A DNA stretch of 64,000 nucleotides. Origin: Crambe crambe (Eukaryota; Porifera; Demospongiae; Poecilosclerida; Crambeidae). The translations under genes were made by a program, and so were the position numbers. The stretch covers positions 248,001-312,000 of the forward strand of contig OZ004589.1 in the NCBI GenBank assembly GCA_963924555.1. Reading direction: 5' to 3'. The notes under the pieces were generated by a model. It was not told where the DNA came from. It saw only the letters and a program-made list of their open reading frames with translations, and searched no databases. This document shows positions 21,313 to 33,833 of this stretch, piece after piece. Within the stretch, counting starts at the first letter, position 1; every line of letters starts with the position of its first letter.

Positions 21313-22180
21313 ATGGCAGCAAGCACTTACAGAGCAACAAAATCAGGCATCAATAAAGAAGTAGAGAAAAAGGTCAGCTAGCTAGGAAATACATTACACA
21401 GATTAAGTGGTATGTGGCTAGCTAGGTGTGTTATTATTATAAGATGGTTTTCAGTTATTGTTAAGATGTTAGTTTTTAGTATCAAGAAATTAATAATTTT
21501 CTTTCGTATAAAACAGCGAAAAGAAAACTACCCACATGAAGAGGAAGCCAAAGCAAAAACATGGATTGAAGCTGTATTGGATATAAAGATGGAAAAACTA
21601 TTCTTTGAAGAGCTGCATGATGGAACCATTCTCTGTAGTCTCCTCAATAAACTACAAGAGGGCCTAATTCCCATTAAACACACAAAGCCAACCACTATGG
21701 CTTTCAAGCAAGTAAGGAGAAACACGCTCCCCTAAGGTACAAGTTGTTTCATGCTTTTTTGACACAATCTTCAACAGATTGAGAATATAAACATGTTTCT
21801 GAATGGATGTAAAGAATATGGAATGTCGGAAAAAGATCTTTTCGTGACCCTTGACCTTCATGAACAGCAGAATACAACCATGGTAATTTGTTATGTGGAA
21901 GATTGTAATGTTATAACAATATTATCATGCCTGTCTGCTCTCTATGTAGGTCATAGCCACTCTCTTCTCCCTTGGGAGGCAAGCCCAAAAGAAGAATTTT
22001 CAAGGTCCAGTCATTGGCCCCAAGGAGGCAGAAAAAAACCCAAGAGAATTCTCAGAGCAGGATCTACGTGAAGGGAGGAATGTGATTGGGCTACAGATGG
22101 GGACTAATCAAGTGGCTCATCAGGCAGGGATGACCCCGTATGGATTGGGACGACAGATTGCTGACACTCACACAACCTAA
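21313..22180 (+). CDS. Transgelin / calponin family actin-binding protein
   Basis: Four exons (21313-21372, 21517-21711, 21778-21882, 21950-22180) give 196 residues, about the size of vertebrate transgelins (near 200). A single calponin-homology domain covers roughly residues 20-135 (AKTWIEAVLD, LHDGTILCSLLNKL, IENINMFLNGCKEYGM, LFVTLDLHEQQN). One calponin-type repeat ends the protein: IGLQMGTNQVAHQAGMTPYG then LGRQI. The family binds and bundles actin filaments in the cytoplasm. Orthology to TAGLN1, TAGLN2 or TAGLN3 cannot be decided, as those are vertebrate duplicates. Confidence 0.93.
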
Positions 22181-22350
22181 TGAGTTGCTAACACTTGTAC
22201 AACCTAATCAGTTGCTGCACACATAGTATTAGTGTTAGCCTAGTATATCGGAACAATTTTTCATGGATTAAAATTTTATGGAGTGGACGCAGAAATGCAT
22301 CATGATAAATGAGGCATACATGTAGATCTGTGGTCGAGTGTTTTGGTGGG

Positions 22351-24180
22351 TTAAGAAGAACGTTGAAGAAAATGTTGAGTGAAGGAAGAGGTGGATGACA
22401 AGAGAAGGAAGGCTGGTGTGCCCGAACCAACAGTATACCTGTGTGTGTGTGTGTGAGAGGTGTTGGCATTACATGTTGGTCAATGCATGAAGTAGCAGTC
22501 AACTTACCCTTTAGTGATCAGAACTTCTCCTAAAGTCTTGTTGGCGTCAACTTTGATGAAACCATTACCAAGACTGTCCTCAAAGTAAATCTATAGCAAA
22601 AACACACACATGGCATGCCACATGCATGCTGCATGCATGGTGAGCCCATACTTGTATAGTGTCAGGTGTGTACACTCCTTCCTGGTCCCATGCTGGACGT
22701 TCCCCCTCTCCGAACATTGCATTCAAATGGTCCACAAACCTTTCAACACCAATTATGTATCCACATCAGGATTTATGACTAGAGCCATGACTGACCTGTG
22801 GTCCTCGTGGAAAGCTGAAATGAGATCTGTTTGACCATGTTCAGGGTACAGAAATAGCACAGGCCAGACCAGCCGACCATCGGGTTCAAAGTGCACCTTT
22901 TCTCCTGAAGGGTGTGACCCATCTAGTGTAAAGCCCATAGAAAGAGACTCCTCATCATCCTTCAGAGAAACTGAGCTGGCCAACTGAATACCACGTGCCT
23001 AAAAACAACCAACATATCTTTTTCATCCTAGTAATACTGCTGATAACTGACCCTAATGGCTTCTAGTAACTTTTTCTTTTCAGCTTCCTTGGACTTCTCA
23101 GCCATTGCTTGCTTCCTCTGGTTTCGCTCTTGATGTTTCTACATAATGATGATTACTGGCAGATGAAGTACATCTTACTTACTACCTTTTCTTTCAATGC
23201 TTTAGAACGTAAATCCCTTAACTTGGCATCTTCAGGGTCCACCTTCATCAATGACACACCTCACCATCAATTAACAATAACTCCCTCCCTCCCAACATAC
23301 CCTCAGCCCCTGGTCACACCACTCCACTGCCTCTCCATAGCGTTCCAATTTAACACATGCTAAAGCTCCTATACACACATCAATACACATTATTACATTA
23401 TCAAACTGCTTTAGGTTACCTCGCTGGTAGGCCTTCAGATGGTTGGGTTTTAGCTTCTTAGCTTCCGTTACATCATTGAGACAGGAACGTAAATTCCCTA
23501 CATCGAAAAGCAATCAATAGGTGCCACAACATGTTATGGGTTGAAATCCCTCCAATTAGTATTTAATTGGCTTTTTCCTCTCACCCAAGTAATACTGGGA
23601 AGCTGCCCTGTTAGTATAGAGAACAGCACACAAAGTGACGTCATCTCCGCCCTCCTTCAGCCCAGCAGAATATTCCTCCACAGCTCGATGGTACTGCTTC
23701 AAACGAAAACACTGATTCCCTTCTTCCTTGTGAGCATTAGCTCTTCCTTCAGCTGTGCTAAAACACCAATGTAACACAATTCACAAGACCACTGTTATAC
23801 AACTCATTGATGTACATATCTACCTCAGTTCATATTTGAGGTCCTGGAGTGCAGCTAGTCCTGGTGCCTTTTCTGGGTCTATCGCATCAGGAGATTTGGT
23901 CATGAACAGAGGTATTTGCTCAAATTCCTACAGTGATATTAAACATTATAATTAAAGAGCTGCCAGTGCTTTCATGTGTCACATCCACATTCAACTTAAT
24001 ACTGTGTGTAAACTATTGGGAGATAGAAGTGGTACATTATTTTTGTACTTGTTCCCAGTTGTCCTGTGAGAAACCTTCTGTATACTTTTGAGGGCCTTTC
24101 TTGGCAATAATTTCATCTATCAGGGTGTCTGCATCCAGCAGTTTTGGTCCATCCCCAGCACATTCAATTCTCTCCGCCAT
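22351..24180 (-). CDS. TTC4: TTC4, TPR co-chaperone of Hsp90/Hsp70
   Basis: Exons read: 24049-24180, 23824-23927, 23585-23757, 23420-23497, 23301-23368, 23186-23242, 23052-23138, 22796-22998, 22652-22739, 22508-22590 and 22351-22438. Phases agree throughout, giving about 385 residues; human TTC4 has 387. TPR motifs cover about residues 80-190 (AHKEEGNQCFRLKQYHRAVE, YTNRAASQYYLGNLRSCLND, RYGEAVEWCDQGL). A basic coiled linker (KHQERNQRKQAMAEK) follows, then the conserved C-terminal wheel domain (WPVLFLYPEHGQTDLISAF, then TPAFLLLSS). The yeast relative is Cns1, which links Hsp90 clients to translation factors. The last exon was found by matching the expected C-terminus in a frame without its own long ORF. 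Confidence 0.93.
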
Positions 24181-24372
24181 CCACGTGTGTGCTATTTTAA
24201 AATGGGTACAGCTGCTTTGAGGTAAACCATAATTTATTGGTACCACGTGCGTATTGACCTTCGACCTTTCTGTATACGATAATTATTGCCAGACTACAGG
24301 TAAGTGAGGAAGAAGAGAGAATTTAGGCTGTATATTCACGTATATACTTATACCCATTTCCATCTTGAAGAG
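24181..24372. promoter_or_regulatory. Bidirectional promoter, TTC4 / REXO1
   Basis: 192 bases between divergent start codons. Contains paired CACGTG E-boxes (ccacgtgtgtg near 24181 and ccacgtgcg near 24243). Confidence 0.55.
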
Positions 24373-27300
24373 ATGTTTCATTCAGCTGGTTACTTTCGAG
24401 GAGTTCGATGCCCGTTCTTCGAGCATGGCCTTTGTCACCGTCCTCATTGCCACTACAAACACAATAAATCTGCTCCAGGTAAGTCCTCTGCTACATCTCA
24501 ACACTCACTCTTCAAGGGAAAGGTTCTAACATCCGTTAACTCTATGCTTGTCTAGCTAAACCAGCTGTAAAACCACAGTTCAAACTCCACCCTAAGCTCC
24601 ACCCACCTCTCCATCCTGTAGCTGTGAAGGAATCAGTTAGTATAGATCCGCAGGAAGTGGTTAAGCCTGAACAACAATCGGCAGTTAATGATGTGGTTAG
24701 CACTAAAGGAGAATTGGCCGCCGGTTTGAAAGCAGTGCCTGAAGCGTCAGCATTAGTGAAAACAGTGCCTGAAGCTAGTGATAAGTCAGTATTATCGAAA
24801 ATGGTGCCCGAAGGTAGTGATGAGTCGGCAATATTGAAAGCAGTACCCGAAGTGGTGGAAGCAATAGGACAAATCTCAAATTATTTTGGGTCAAGTGCGG
24901 GACGACTTGATGAGGTAGTAGTAGGACAGGAGAAGACTACCATAGCTGATATGGAGGTGGTAGAGAAGGCATGTCCCAAGGGTACCAATGAAGGGCCGAG
25001 TGGGAGAACCGCTATTGGACAGCTATCCCATGAGACCATAGGACGACTAGCTGGTGAGATCGCTGAACGGCTGGGGAAGACCATTGGTGATCGAAAGGAA
25101 CAAGGTTCCAATACCAATGTGCCCAGTTATGCCCCTGAGAAGTGTGTGACGGTATCTAGCAAAGGGTCTTGTGAAGAGGATGACTTGAAGACTGGGGTAA
25201 GAGAAGTGAAAGGTGATGGTAGGCCTCAAGTGGATAAGTTACAGGAGATGCTTGTCACCGAGCGAGAGATCTTTGGTGGTCAAATGAGCGGCGGCGAGGA
25301 AGAAATGGTTGATGGAGAAGGGGAGGTGGATGACCCCATGGAGGTGGTGGAGGGACCTCATGATCAGGTGTTATGTGATCCTGTGGTGGTGGTGGATGAT
25401 GAGGTGTGTGGTGTGGATAAGCATGACTCTGTGGAGGCTGGTTCTCTCAGTGACTTTGATAGAGAAAGTGATTTTGATAGTGGTGCTGACAGTGATGGTG
25501 ATACTGGTGGTGGTGGTGACAAGGGTTGTGATGATAAGGGTAAAGAGGGTATGGAAGGTGGTGGTGATAGTAAGGTTGAGATGGATGATGAATATGAGGG
25601 TGGTAACATTACTGAGGAGGCATGTGGTGGTGGCGACACCCTGTCACTCTCCCAGGAAAAGATGAAAGAGAATTTCATGAAGATCACCTCTATGAATGTA
25701 GACATCTCTTTACGGGGTGAGCCACAATTGTATAGAGTGTTAATTCACATGCTAGCTCCCTTTTTTGTTAGTTGAGTCTCGAAAGAGGAAGAACTCTGTG
25801 AGTGCACTCATTGTGCTGTATGTAGCTATTTGAGATATACTTGTGTGCACAGACAAGGAAGGAAGATGACCTTGATGACGTACCTGTCAAGAAGAAGCGA
25901 ATTGCTCATCCTCAAACTGAGGTAAGGTGCATATGACAGTATGGAAGTGAAAGTTTGTTACACAATGTTGTTTTTCAGAAAATCGGGGCAAGAGGACCTG
26001 CCCGAATCACACCAAGAAATACAACAGTGGATTCCAGTGTAAGACATGTAGCTATATATCTACAGTGCATGACATTGTGCATGTATATTTAGTTTGGCCT
26101 AGTGATGGAACAAAAAGACTTGTACATGGGGAAGAAGAGAGTGGCTAATCTACCCAGTGCTGTAAGCTATGCACCCACCACCCAAGGCTCATCTCACATG
26201 TTTTTGTTGGTGTCTGCATGCAGCAGTCCAGTTCAACTGCCAAGAGACCTCGACTACCCCTCAATCCCAATGCAAAGATCGCCACCTTGGTCCGCCAGAA
26301 GTACCTGAATGCTTTTATCGATGAATATATCAAGATGAACACTCCTCCCCTGGAGGCTTACCAGAAAGTCTGTCTTATTAATTCACTCATTCTTTGATTG
26401 CACTACTTCCCCACTTTTCTTTCCCCTTATCTCCTCTCCCTCCCCTCCCTTCCCTTCTTCCCCCCTCTCCTCCTCACATGCAGAGCTTGGAGAATGAGAA
26501 GGAGCTTTTTGAGCAGAGCAAGAACAGTCGTAGCTTATACTTGAACAAGAGCTACAGTGCCCTGAAGCAGCTGCAAGCTGAAGTGGAACAGCATGCGAAA
26601 GAACTGAGGCAGCGCTCAGATAAGAGGGTGGAGAAACTAAAAGTCAGTCGGGAAGATCAAGCAAGAGCAAAGAAATGCATGCGTGAAATGAAAAAAATGA
26701 AAGGAGATCGATGCCCAAAAGTAAAACCATCTTTCGATAAAGACAGTTGGAAAGTGCTGGAGGCTGAGTTGCATTCTAGTTTTATGAGTACAAGTCATCT
26801 TTCTATCAGTTCTGGACAGAGAGTAAGTGATGGTGGATCAGATGTTACGCCTTCTCACAGCAGACAACCAGCATCAAAGAGTGGAGAGTCTACAGTTGGA
26901 TTAAGCAGGAAGGAACAACACTCTTCAAAATCCCATGGAAATAGGGAGCAAGAGAAGCAGCATATTTCAGATGGTAGGAACAAAGAACAATATGATGGGG
27001 ACAAGGAGAGACTGCACATTTCAAAGTCACAAGGAAGTATAGATGAGAGATTACATGCCTCCAAGTCCCAGGGAAGTAAGGATAAGGAGAGACTAATACA
27101 TACCTCAAAATCACTTGCTAAAGAGACACTTCATGCCTCCAAGTCACACAGAAGGGAGAGGCCACATACCTCCAAGTCGCACAGAAGTGATGAGAGGCCA
27201 CATGCCTCTATGTCACACAGAAGTGATGATAAAGAAAGGCTACATTCCTCCAAATCATACATAAGTGGTGATAAAGAAAGGCTACATTCCTCAAAGTCAC

Positions 27301-30300
27301 ACAGAAGTGATGATAAAGAAAGGCTACATTCCTCAAAGTCACACAGAAGTGATGATAAAGAAAGGCTACATTCCTCCAAGTCACATAAAAGTGATAGGCC
27401 ACATACTTCCAAGTCACACAGAAGTGATGACAAGGAGAGGCCACATACCTCTAAGTCACATGGAAGTGGTGATAAAGAGAGAAAACATTCTTCAGACTCC
27501 AGGCACTCTAGCAAGGAGAAGCAAACTGCATCAAATTTGGATGGGAATGACAAATATGGAATGTCCACTTCTGTGTTTGAGGTTGCTGATGAAAATTCAA
27601 GTATGGATTTGGATTTATCAAAGATGTACTCCAGGAAAAAGAGGTTTGAAAAGGCAAGGATGCAAGTGAAGAAGCTGACTAATCTTAGTGCTTCTGGTGA
27701 GAAAGCAGCACAATCATCTTCACTATTTAGAATAGGTGAAGATGATTTTGCTGGAAGCTCCTCTCTGATGTCAAGTTTCTATTCTGATACTTCCTGCTCC
27801 ATAGCGGATGAGAAGACATCAGAGGAAGACAGGGTCAAATCAAGAAAAAAGAAGTTATCTCTGGGCAGAAGCAGTGATGCATCTCGATCTAACTCCACTC
27901 AATTGTGGTCTGAAGGTGAGATAATGAATACATCAAAAGAAGGTAGTCCAGAGTCTGACATTTTTGAAGAGAGCAGAGTAACAAGTGGAAAAAATTCAGA
28001 TAGATATGCATTGCAGCCAGAATCACCACCAGTATCATCTAATGCAAGCAAATTAAGTGTTGGTGGTAGTCAAGACCGTCTAAAGTTGAGACAAGACAGG
28101 AAAGAACCTAAGCTTTCCAGCAATCAGAAAATCAGAAAAGAAATACTTGGTAAGAGAAAGAAAGATCTTAAAGCGAGCGATGCCAGAGAGAAAGCTATGA
28201 ACACCAGCTCTACTAAGCCAGTGCATTCTCCTCCTCGTTATGCTAAACTCCATACCAATGAGGAAATTGATGAGCTTTTGTTTGGGACAGATCCTGAGAC
28301 TAGTTCATACTCAAAGAATAAGGAAAGTGTGGTGAGCAATGCTAGTTTAGAGAGTAGGAAGTCGAACATGCTCAGTCCTGTTCTGGTGGATCTGACAGCT
28401 GAGCTGTTTGGAAGCAGTGAAAGTGATGGCGAGAGTGTCTGCATTCTCTCCAACCCCCCAACCCCTGTGAGACACAGGAGTTTGCCTCTTGATGATGTCT
28501 TTGGAGAGAGTCTTAGTGATCATGATGATGATCTGTCATCAGCACTGGAGCCAAGCCTTGGGGGTGGGGGGGTGTGGACTTCCGATGAGGACATGGGACT
28601 CATGTCCTTTGAAGCTGCCCTCACAAGCCTTGATGATCTCAAAATGGGGAAAACTTCTCCAGCTAAGGATCGAAAATCCACTAAGAAGATCACCAAGGAT
28701 AGTAATCGTGAGGTCAAAGGTCACATTCAGAGTGATAGTGATGAAGATCTGATTTTGCTTGAAGAGGAATCTTCAGCTCCTCCTGGTATGCCTTCAGGGC
28801 ACCAGAAAACCATCACTCAGAAAAATCGTCCCAAACACATCTGGTTGAACAAAGTGCCAGCTCTGAAATTGGTCAAAGCTGACCTCGGGAGTTTCCTGAA
28901 GTCAGATTCCAGTCCCAGTCTGACTCCCACCCCTGAAGACCCTGTGTATCAAGATGAGGGTATTGACTACACAACTGGACAAACCAGTTCTATTGATCGT
29001 AATTCAGAGGAGCCTGCTCACTTGGAAGAGGACATTGCTACCAGCAAAAGCAGACAAACCAGTTCAACCAGTAGTATATTTGACCACAGTTCAGAAGTAC
29101 ACTCTTTTTTCAAAGCATCCACTTGCCTACAAGACATTTCTACCAGCAAAACCAGACGTCGAACCAGTTCAGCAAGTTCAGATCACCTTCCATGTGGACC
29201 TTATATCAAGTTAACATCCGAAGCAAGTTCTCAACAAAGGCAAGTGAAGCAAACATCTCTCACTAAACAAATCAGTGACCGCACCCATAAGCCCAGCACC
29301 CAGAAGAAACGACCCCTGGATACAACTGGAGAGAAACAAGCAAGGCATAGTTCTAACTTCACTGTCTTGAAGAAGAAGCCAATCCCTCCACTGACTAGTG
29401 AGTTATTTTATGCTAAGATGTGGAGCTACGTGTTGAGTGACGACCAGTTGCATGAGAACGGCTACCCTCGCCCGACAGCCAAACCTGGAGTGGCAGCAAT
29501 CAACCGTGAGAGGATGACCATACCTGAAATCAAACAGGTTGGCCCCAATGCAATGCAGCATGAGTGTTGCCGTTGCCACAAACCTTTTCTGATCTACAAC
29601 AACGGACAGTATCAGACTGTCGAAGACTGCTCCTATCACTATGGAAAGTGCTTTAAGTACAAAGGTCAGCCCCCTATAGCTGCACTGATAGGCCACCCAG
29701 TCTGTGTGTTAATAATTCCTTGCAGAATATGGTGAGGGTGTAGTCTCCAAGTACAGCTGCTGTCAGGAGAAATCCGGTGCTGCAGGCTGCCAGATAGCCA
29801 AGGTTGTAATAGTATGATAATAATAAATGAAGTATCATATTATGCATAGATACATTAGTGCTACTTCTGTTGCTATACGAATTCATACCCTCACTTCACT
29901 ATAGTCGCTGTGTTTTCAGTTGCATGTAACAGCTGGTGAGATTCTGAATCAGGAAAAGAACTATGTGGAGACTCGATCCTCCTCCTCTGAGGAACGCAAG
30001 GTGGTGTATGCTCTGGACTGCGAGATGTGCTACACAACCGTCGGCCTGGAACTCACCAGGGTCTCTGTTGTCGACATGAACTTGAAACCTGTTTACGAAT
30101 CTCTGGTGAAGCCAAGTCATACCATTGTGGACTACAACACACGGTATACTTTACTTTTCTGGGTGTAGTTCATCTTTCTCAGATTTCTAGACAAACCATG
30201 ATTGTTTCAAGGTTACGAATGTTTTGTCTAAAAGGTTACATAATGTGTACTGAGGTTTTTAGTACATTTATGCACAGGTTTAGTGGACTGACTGCTGAAG

Positions 30301-30771
30301 ACTTTATGGGTGTGGAGACAACACTGTCCGACATTCAGGGTGACTTGTTGGCTCTGTTCTCTGCTGAGACCATTCTCATCGGGCACAGTCTGGAAAGTGA
30401 CCTGAGAGCACTGAAGGTAAATCATTTCTCTTCCCTCAGACCCCTTAGGCTTACTGACCCTTTTGACCTTTCCTGCTTTCTCTTGCTAGATGATTCACAG
30501 CTGTGTAGTGGACACTGCAATCGTCTTTCCCCACAAACTAGGCCTGCCTTACAAGAAAGCACTCAAAACACTCACAAAAGACATTCTCCATAAATTCATA
30601 CAAAATGAAATAGGTAAGTAAAACCGATCCAATTATTTAACCCCTGATGACCTTTGCCCTCCAGATGATGGTCATGACAGCTTAGAAGACTCTCGAGCAT
30701 GCATGGAGCTCATGATCTGGAAGATCAAAGCTGATGTGAAGGCCATGTGTAGGAGAACAACAGGCAAATGA
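24373..30771 (+). CDS. REXO1: REXO1, RNA exonuclease 1 / elongin A-binding protein
   Basis: Thirteen exons (24373-24478, 24556-25716, 25772-25797, 25853-25921, 25979-26038, 26093-26161, 26224-26367, 26484-29664, 29726-29802, 29920-30143, 30278-30416, 30490-30613, 30665-30771) give about 1,828 residues, longer than human REXO1 (1,221). The N-terminal zinc-finger-like segment [20 protein letters not shown] matches the family. A central conserved block reads [16 protein letters not shown]. The C-terminus has Cys/His-rich segments (CCRCHKPF) and a DEDDh 3'-5' exonuclease domain: LDCEMC (Exo I), [12 protein letters not shown] (Exo II) and [12 protein letters not shown] (Exo III). The family acts on RNA 3' ends in the nucleus. 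The extra length is low-complexity sequence, including a Ser/Lys/His tandem repeat in the 3.2 kb exon. Confidence 0.94.
27010..27510 (+). repeat. Coding 42-base tandem repeat in REXO1
   Basis: Repeats of a 14-residue unit [14 protein letters not shown], with shorter variants HTSKSHR, sit inside the large exon. At the DNA level it is a minisatellite in multiples of three, so the frame is kept. A highly polar, basic, probably disordered segment. Confidence 0.9.
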
Positions 30772-30888
30772 CTTGTTTTTTTTTAAACCAGTGGACACTT
30801 TGCAGAGTAATACTACAGTTAATGAATTCGCTATTATATGAAGTTAATCAGATGAATGGGAAGCTGCTAATTTCTGTGCATATTAATA

Positions 30889-32343
30889 TCAAACTCCATC
30901 AAAAGAGTACCTTTGGAAGAATTTGAACTGTCTGATAGCGTTATCCACTTTCCTTCTATACCATTCAGGCCAGTAGACCAGGTCACGTGACCTTGAAGCA
31001 CGGTGATACACCTTCTGTACACATGCATTGACATATTCATCAGTGCAGGGCAGTTCAAGGAAAGCACAGATGTGGTACACAATAGTCCGAGGCTCACTAA
31101 TCAAATCCTCCAAATGCACCTCCAGCACGGACAGTTTACAATCTGATGTCATGGCATCAACAGCAGCTGCTTTACTTAGCACAATATTGGAAGCCAGGCT
31201 TAGATATGCCATATCTCTGAATTTATTTGCGACTGAAGCATTGACCCTGTGGTACTTGGGGTCGTTAGTGGCCTGGTAAAGAGCCACCGTTGATATCATG
31301 TCATATGGATTTCGCACAACATGGATGGCGTGATATGGAACTTTAGTTACCGAGTGAAGCATTATCAGGATGTTCTTGAAGAGCGTTGGTGACTTGTGAT
31401 AGATCATAGCTGTGGAGCCTCCAGTTTTGTCTCCAATGACCTTTAGCGTTTGGAACTGACCTTGCCATGTGCCATTGAGGTTTAAGTTGTAGCCCTTGCT
31501 CGTCTTCACAGCTGCTCTCCATCCTTTACTTGCACTGTTATAACTATTCCAGTACAACTCGTCAAACAGGTTCCTCTTAGTCCATAACTGTGGTGAATCG
31601 ATTAACCTGTCAAACAGGTAGTATTCGTGAGCTATGATGACATTTGGATGGGCGTCCATGATGCTGGCCACAATACTGTGCCCACTTCGACCATAACCAA
31701 CAAAGAAGATGAACTTCTCTACAGTTTTGATTTGTTCATGAGTGAGATTTTTGAAGTGAGTTGGAAGAGGTGGGGACTGGTGCAGAGGTTGTGGATATGC
31801 TGGTCTCTTGCCACGTAATTTTGCTGGAGGTGCTGGTCTCCTCCCATGTGATTTTGCTGTGCTTTGATTGGACGGTACAGGGGTTGGGTGATTTGGTGGG
31901 TACAGCAAAAATTGGGTGTTAGGTGATCTTCTCCTATTGGACGGTAAAAGAGTTGGGTGGTTCGGTGGGCGTGGTTGTATTGATAATCTCTTCTGATTGA
32001 ACAATAAGGGGGTTGAGTGGTTTGGTGGATGAGGTTGTAATTGAGGTGATCTCCGATTGAACGATAAGGAGGTTGGGTGGTCTGGTGGGCGTGGTGGAGA
32101 CTGGACAAGTGATCTTCTAGGAGCTTTCTTGTTTGAAACAAATGACCTGTAGCATAATGAAATAGAACTACAGCTTCATTTAGCAGTGGAGGTGGATTAG
32201 AGCAGAGTTTCTCACCATCCTGGGCAGTGATGGTCTGGACACTCCACTACAATAACCTCGGAGGTAGACAACCAGAATCCAATCAGTACAAACGTCAGTA
32301 GTAGCCCCAACAGTGGACACTTTAATCTTCTCCACCCAAACAT
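30889..32343 (-). CDS. Type II membrane sulfotransferase with proline-rich stem
   Basis: Two exons (32216-32343, 30889-32146) give 461 residues. Exon 1 encodes a short cytoplasmic basic end and a membrane anchor (LLGLLLTFVLIGFWL), the layout of Golgi sulfotransferases. A stem of about 90 residues follows, with a degenerate PPNHPTPL-(S/L)-(S/F)-N repeat. The catalytic domain begins near residue 140. The 5'-phosphosulfate loop is FFVGYGRSGHSIVASIMD and the 3'-phosphate motif is VVRNPYDMISTVALYQ. Both PAPS-binding elements are intact, so transfer of sulfate to a glycan or protein acceptor in the Golgi lumen is likely. The acceptor and subfamily are unknown. It converges on REXO1 with 117 bases between stops. 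Confidence 0.87.
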
Positions 32344-32469
32344 CACACACGTACCCTATTTCTGACGCCAAAAGGGCGTGGCTGGATATGCTGTGCATTA
32401 TTTAGAATTTTGCTTAGTGTAGACACTAACAATTATTAGCTAGTCTCTTTCCTGAGTAAATCATTGAAG
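32344..32469. promoter_or_regulatory. Bidirectional promoter, sulfotransferase / PLGRKT
   Basis: 126 bases between divergent start codons. No specific motif recognised. Confidence 0.5.
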
Positions 32470-33833
32470 ATGGGGAGTGTACTTGGCGGCCAGATGAAGA
32501 CTATCATGGAAGAGAACATGAAGAAGCAGTTTGAGTTCCAGCACAGCACCATGAAGCTGCAGGTGAGACCATGTTGAGATGGCTGGCCTGCCTAGCTGGT
32601 TGTGGGTTACCATTGGAATCTTCCTGCATGTGATTTTTTTATGATCTAGTTGGAGCGTCAACTACAGATGCAGCAGCAGATGCGAGCTCGCATGATTGCC
32701 CAGCAGCTTGCCAGGGCAAGGGAGTTGTTCAACTGGTGGTCTGGTTTCTATGGAGTCACTGTTCTCACCCTAACAGCAGGGTATGTAAGAGGGACTTGAA
32801 GTGGGCACTTAAACCCAATGCAGATTACACACAATACTACACTACAATACTACACTTGCACACATAGCGCAAGATCAATACGTCCCATAGGGATGTTTCA
32901 CTGTCATGTGACACACATTGATCTCTGCCCCTGGTGTACAGTGATATAGCAAACCGTATTCAGAAGCAGACTCTTGCTCTTGTCATGCAAGGAGTGGCTT
33001 CTCTACCAAGGATATATCTTTACATTAGCAACTAGCTGCAACATGCTACAGGTGTAGCCGAATTCACTGTATCGCTTTGCCCTCGGGCCTCGTGCTTATA
33101 ATTCGACTACAAACTGCACCAGGACAGCCAGATATCTCAGTATTGTATACCAGGACAGCCAGATATCTCAGTATTGTATACCAGGATAGCCAGATATCTC
33201 AGTATTGTATACCAGGACAACCAGATATCTCAGTATAACTTCTGTGTACTCTAAAACAAGTCTGTATTTTTCAGCAAGGGATTAGCATGGTGAAAGATCC
33301 CAAAGGCTCTTAATGCTTCAGATGATAATACATTCTTGAACTTATCAGGTTTGCAAAGACGCGTCATCCTGGGGTGCTTCTCCCTCTCATCCCACTCAGC
33401 TTTGTGATTGGCTACCAATACGACATGGCCAAGGGAAACAAGATGGATAGAATCATAGGTAAGTATGGTAGAGCAGGGTTCTCCCCAGGCGGGCCATAGT
33501 TCTTCCCCCTATGCCTTATGTCTTGCCTTCTCCCTCCCTATGCCTAATATCTTACCACTATGCATTACTGGTGGCTGGCTTCTACACCAGGAGCAGCCCA
33601 TAATCACTGGGCCTCCTTGGTGGTGATCATGGCTATGCCTTAATCCTGGGGAGAACCACCCTCTACGCCACTAATTTTAACTTGTGTATAATTGTATGTC
33701 ATATACAATACAAATAGCTGAGGCTGATAAAATTCTCGCCAAAGAGCCCAACCTGGTGGCCCTACCTGGTCCTCCTCTCACAAGCCAACTAATAGAGGAA
33801 GGAGTGAAGAAGGCCAGAGCAACCAAGAAATAA
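32470..33833 (+). CDS. PLGRKT: PLGRKT, plasminogen receptor with C-terminal lysine
   Basis: Four exons (32470-32562, 32650-32780, 33349-33458, 33718-33833) give 149 residues; human has 147. The family is an integral membrane protein with a characteristic N-terminal block, seen here as [20 protein letters not shown], then [20 protein letters not shown]. Two hydrophobic segments follow ([12 protein letters not shown] and [18 protein letters not shown]). The protein ends ATKK, so the terminal lysine that binds plasminogen kringles in vertebrates is present. Plasminogen itself is a vertebrate protein, so the ancestral role must be different. Intron 2 carries a 31-base tandem repeat and intron 3 a small inverted-repeat element. 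Confidence 0.93.
33120..33243. repeat. 31-base tandem repeat, four copies
   Basis: Units start at 33120, 33151, 33182 and 33213, core caggacagccagatatctca. In PLGRKT intron 2. Confidence 0.93.
33477..33657. mobile_element. 181-base MITE-like element (family C) with perfect 13-base terminal inverted repeats
   Basis: Left end GGTTCTCCCCAGG (33477-33489) is the exact reverse complement of the right end CCTGGGGAGAACC (33645-33657). Internal sequence has ctatgcctaatatctt and ttggtggtgatcatgg, shared with a degenerate copy at 56950-57096. It lies in PLGRKT intron 3 and carries no coding frame. Confidence 0.85.

Noticed and set aside
27131..27568. 145-residue minus-strand Cys/Leu-rich frame
   Set aside because: Antisense of the REXO1 coding repeat.
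32941..33030. Possible extra PLGRKT exon after gtgtacag
   Set aside because: Family alignment runs directly from LTAG to FAKTRHPG; an extra exon would insert unrelated residues in a hydrophobic segment.
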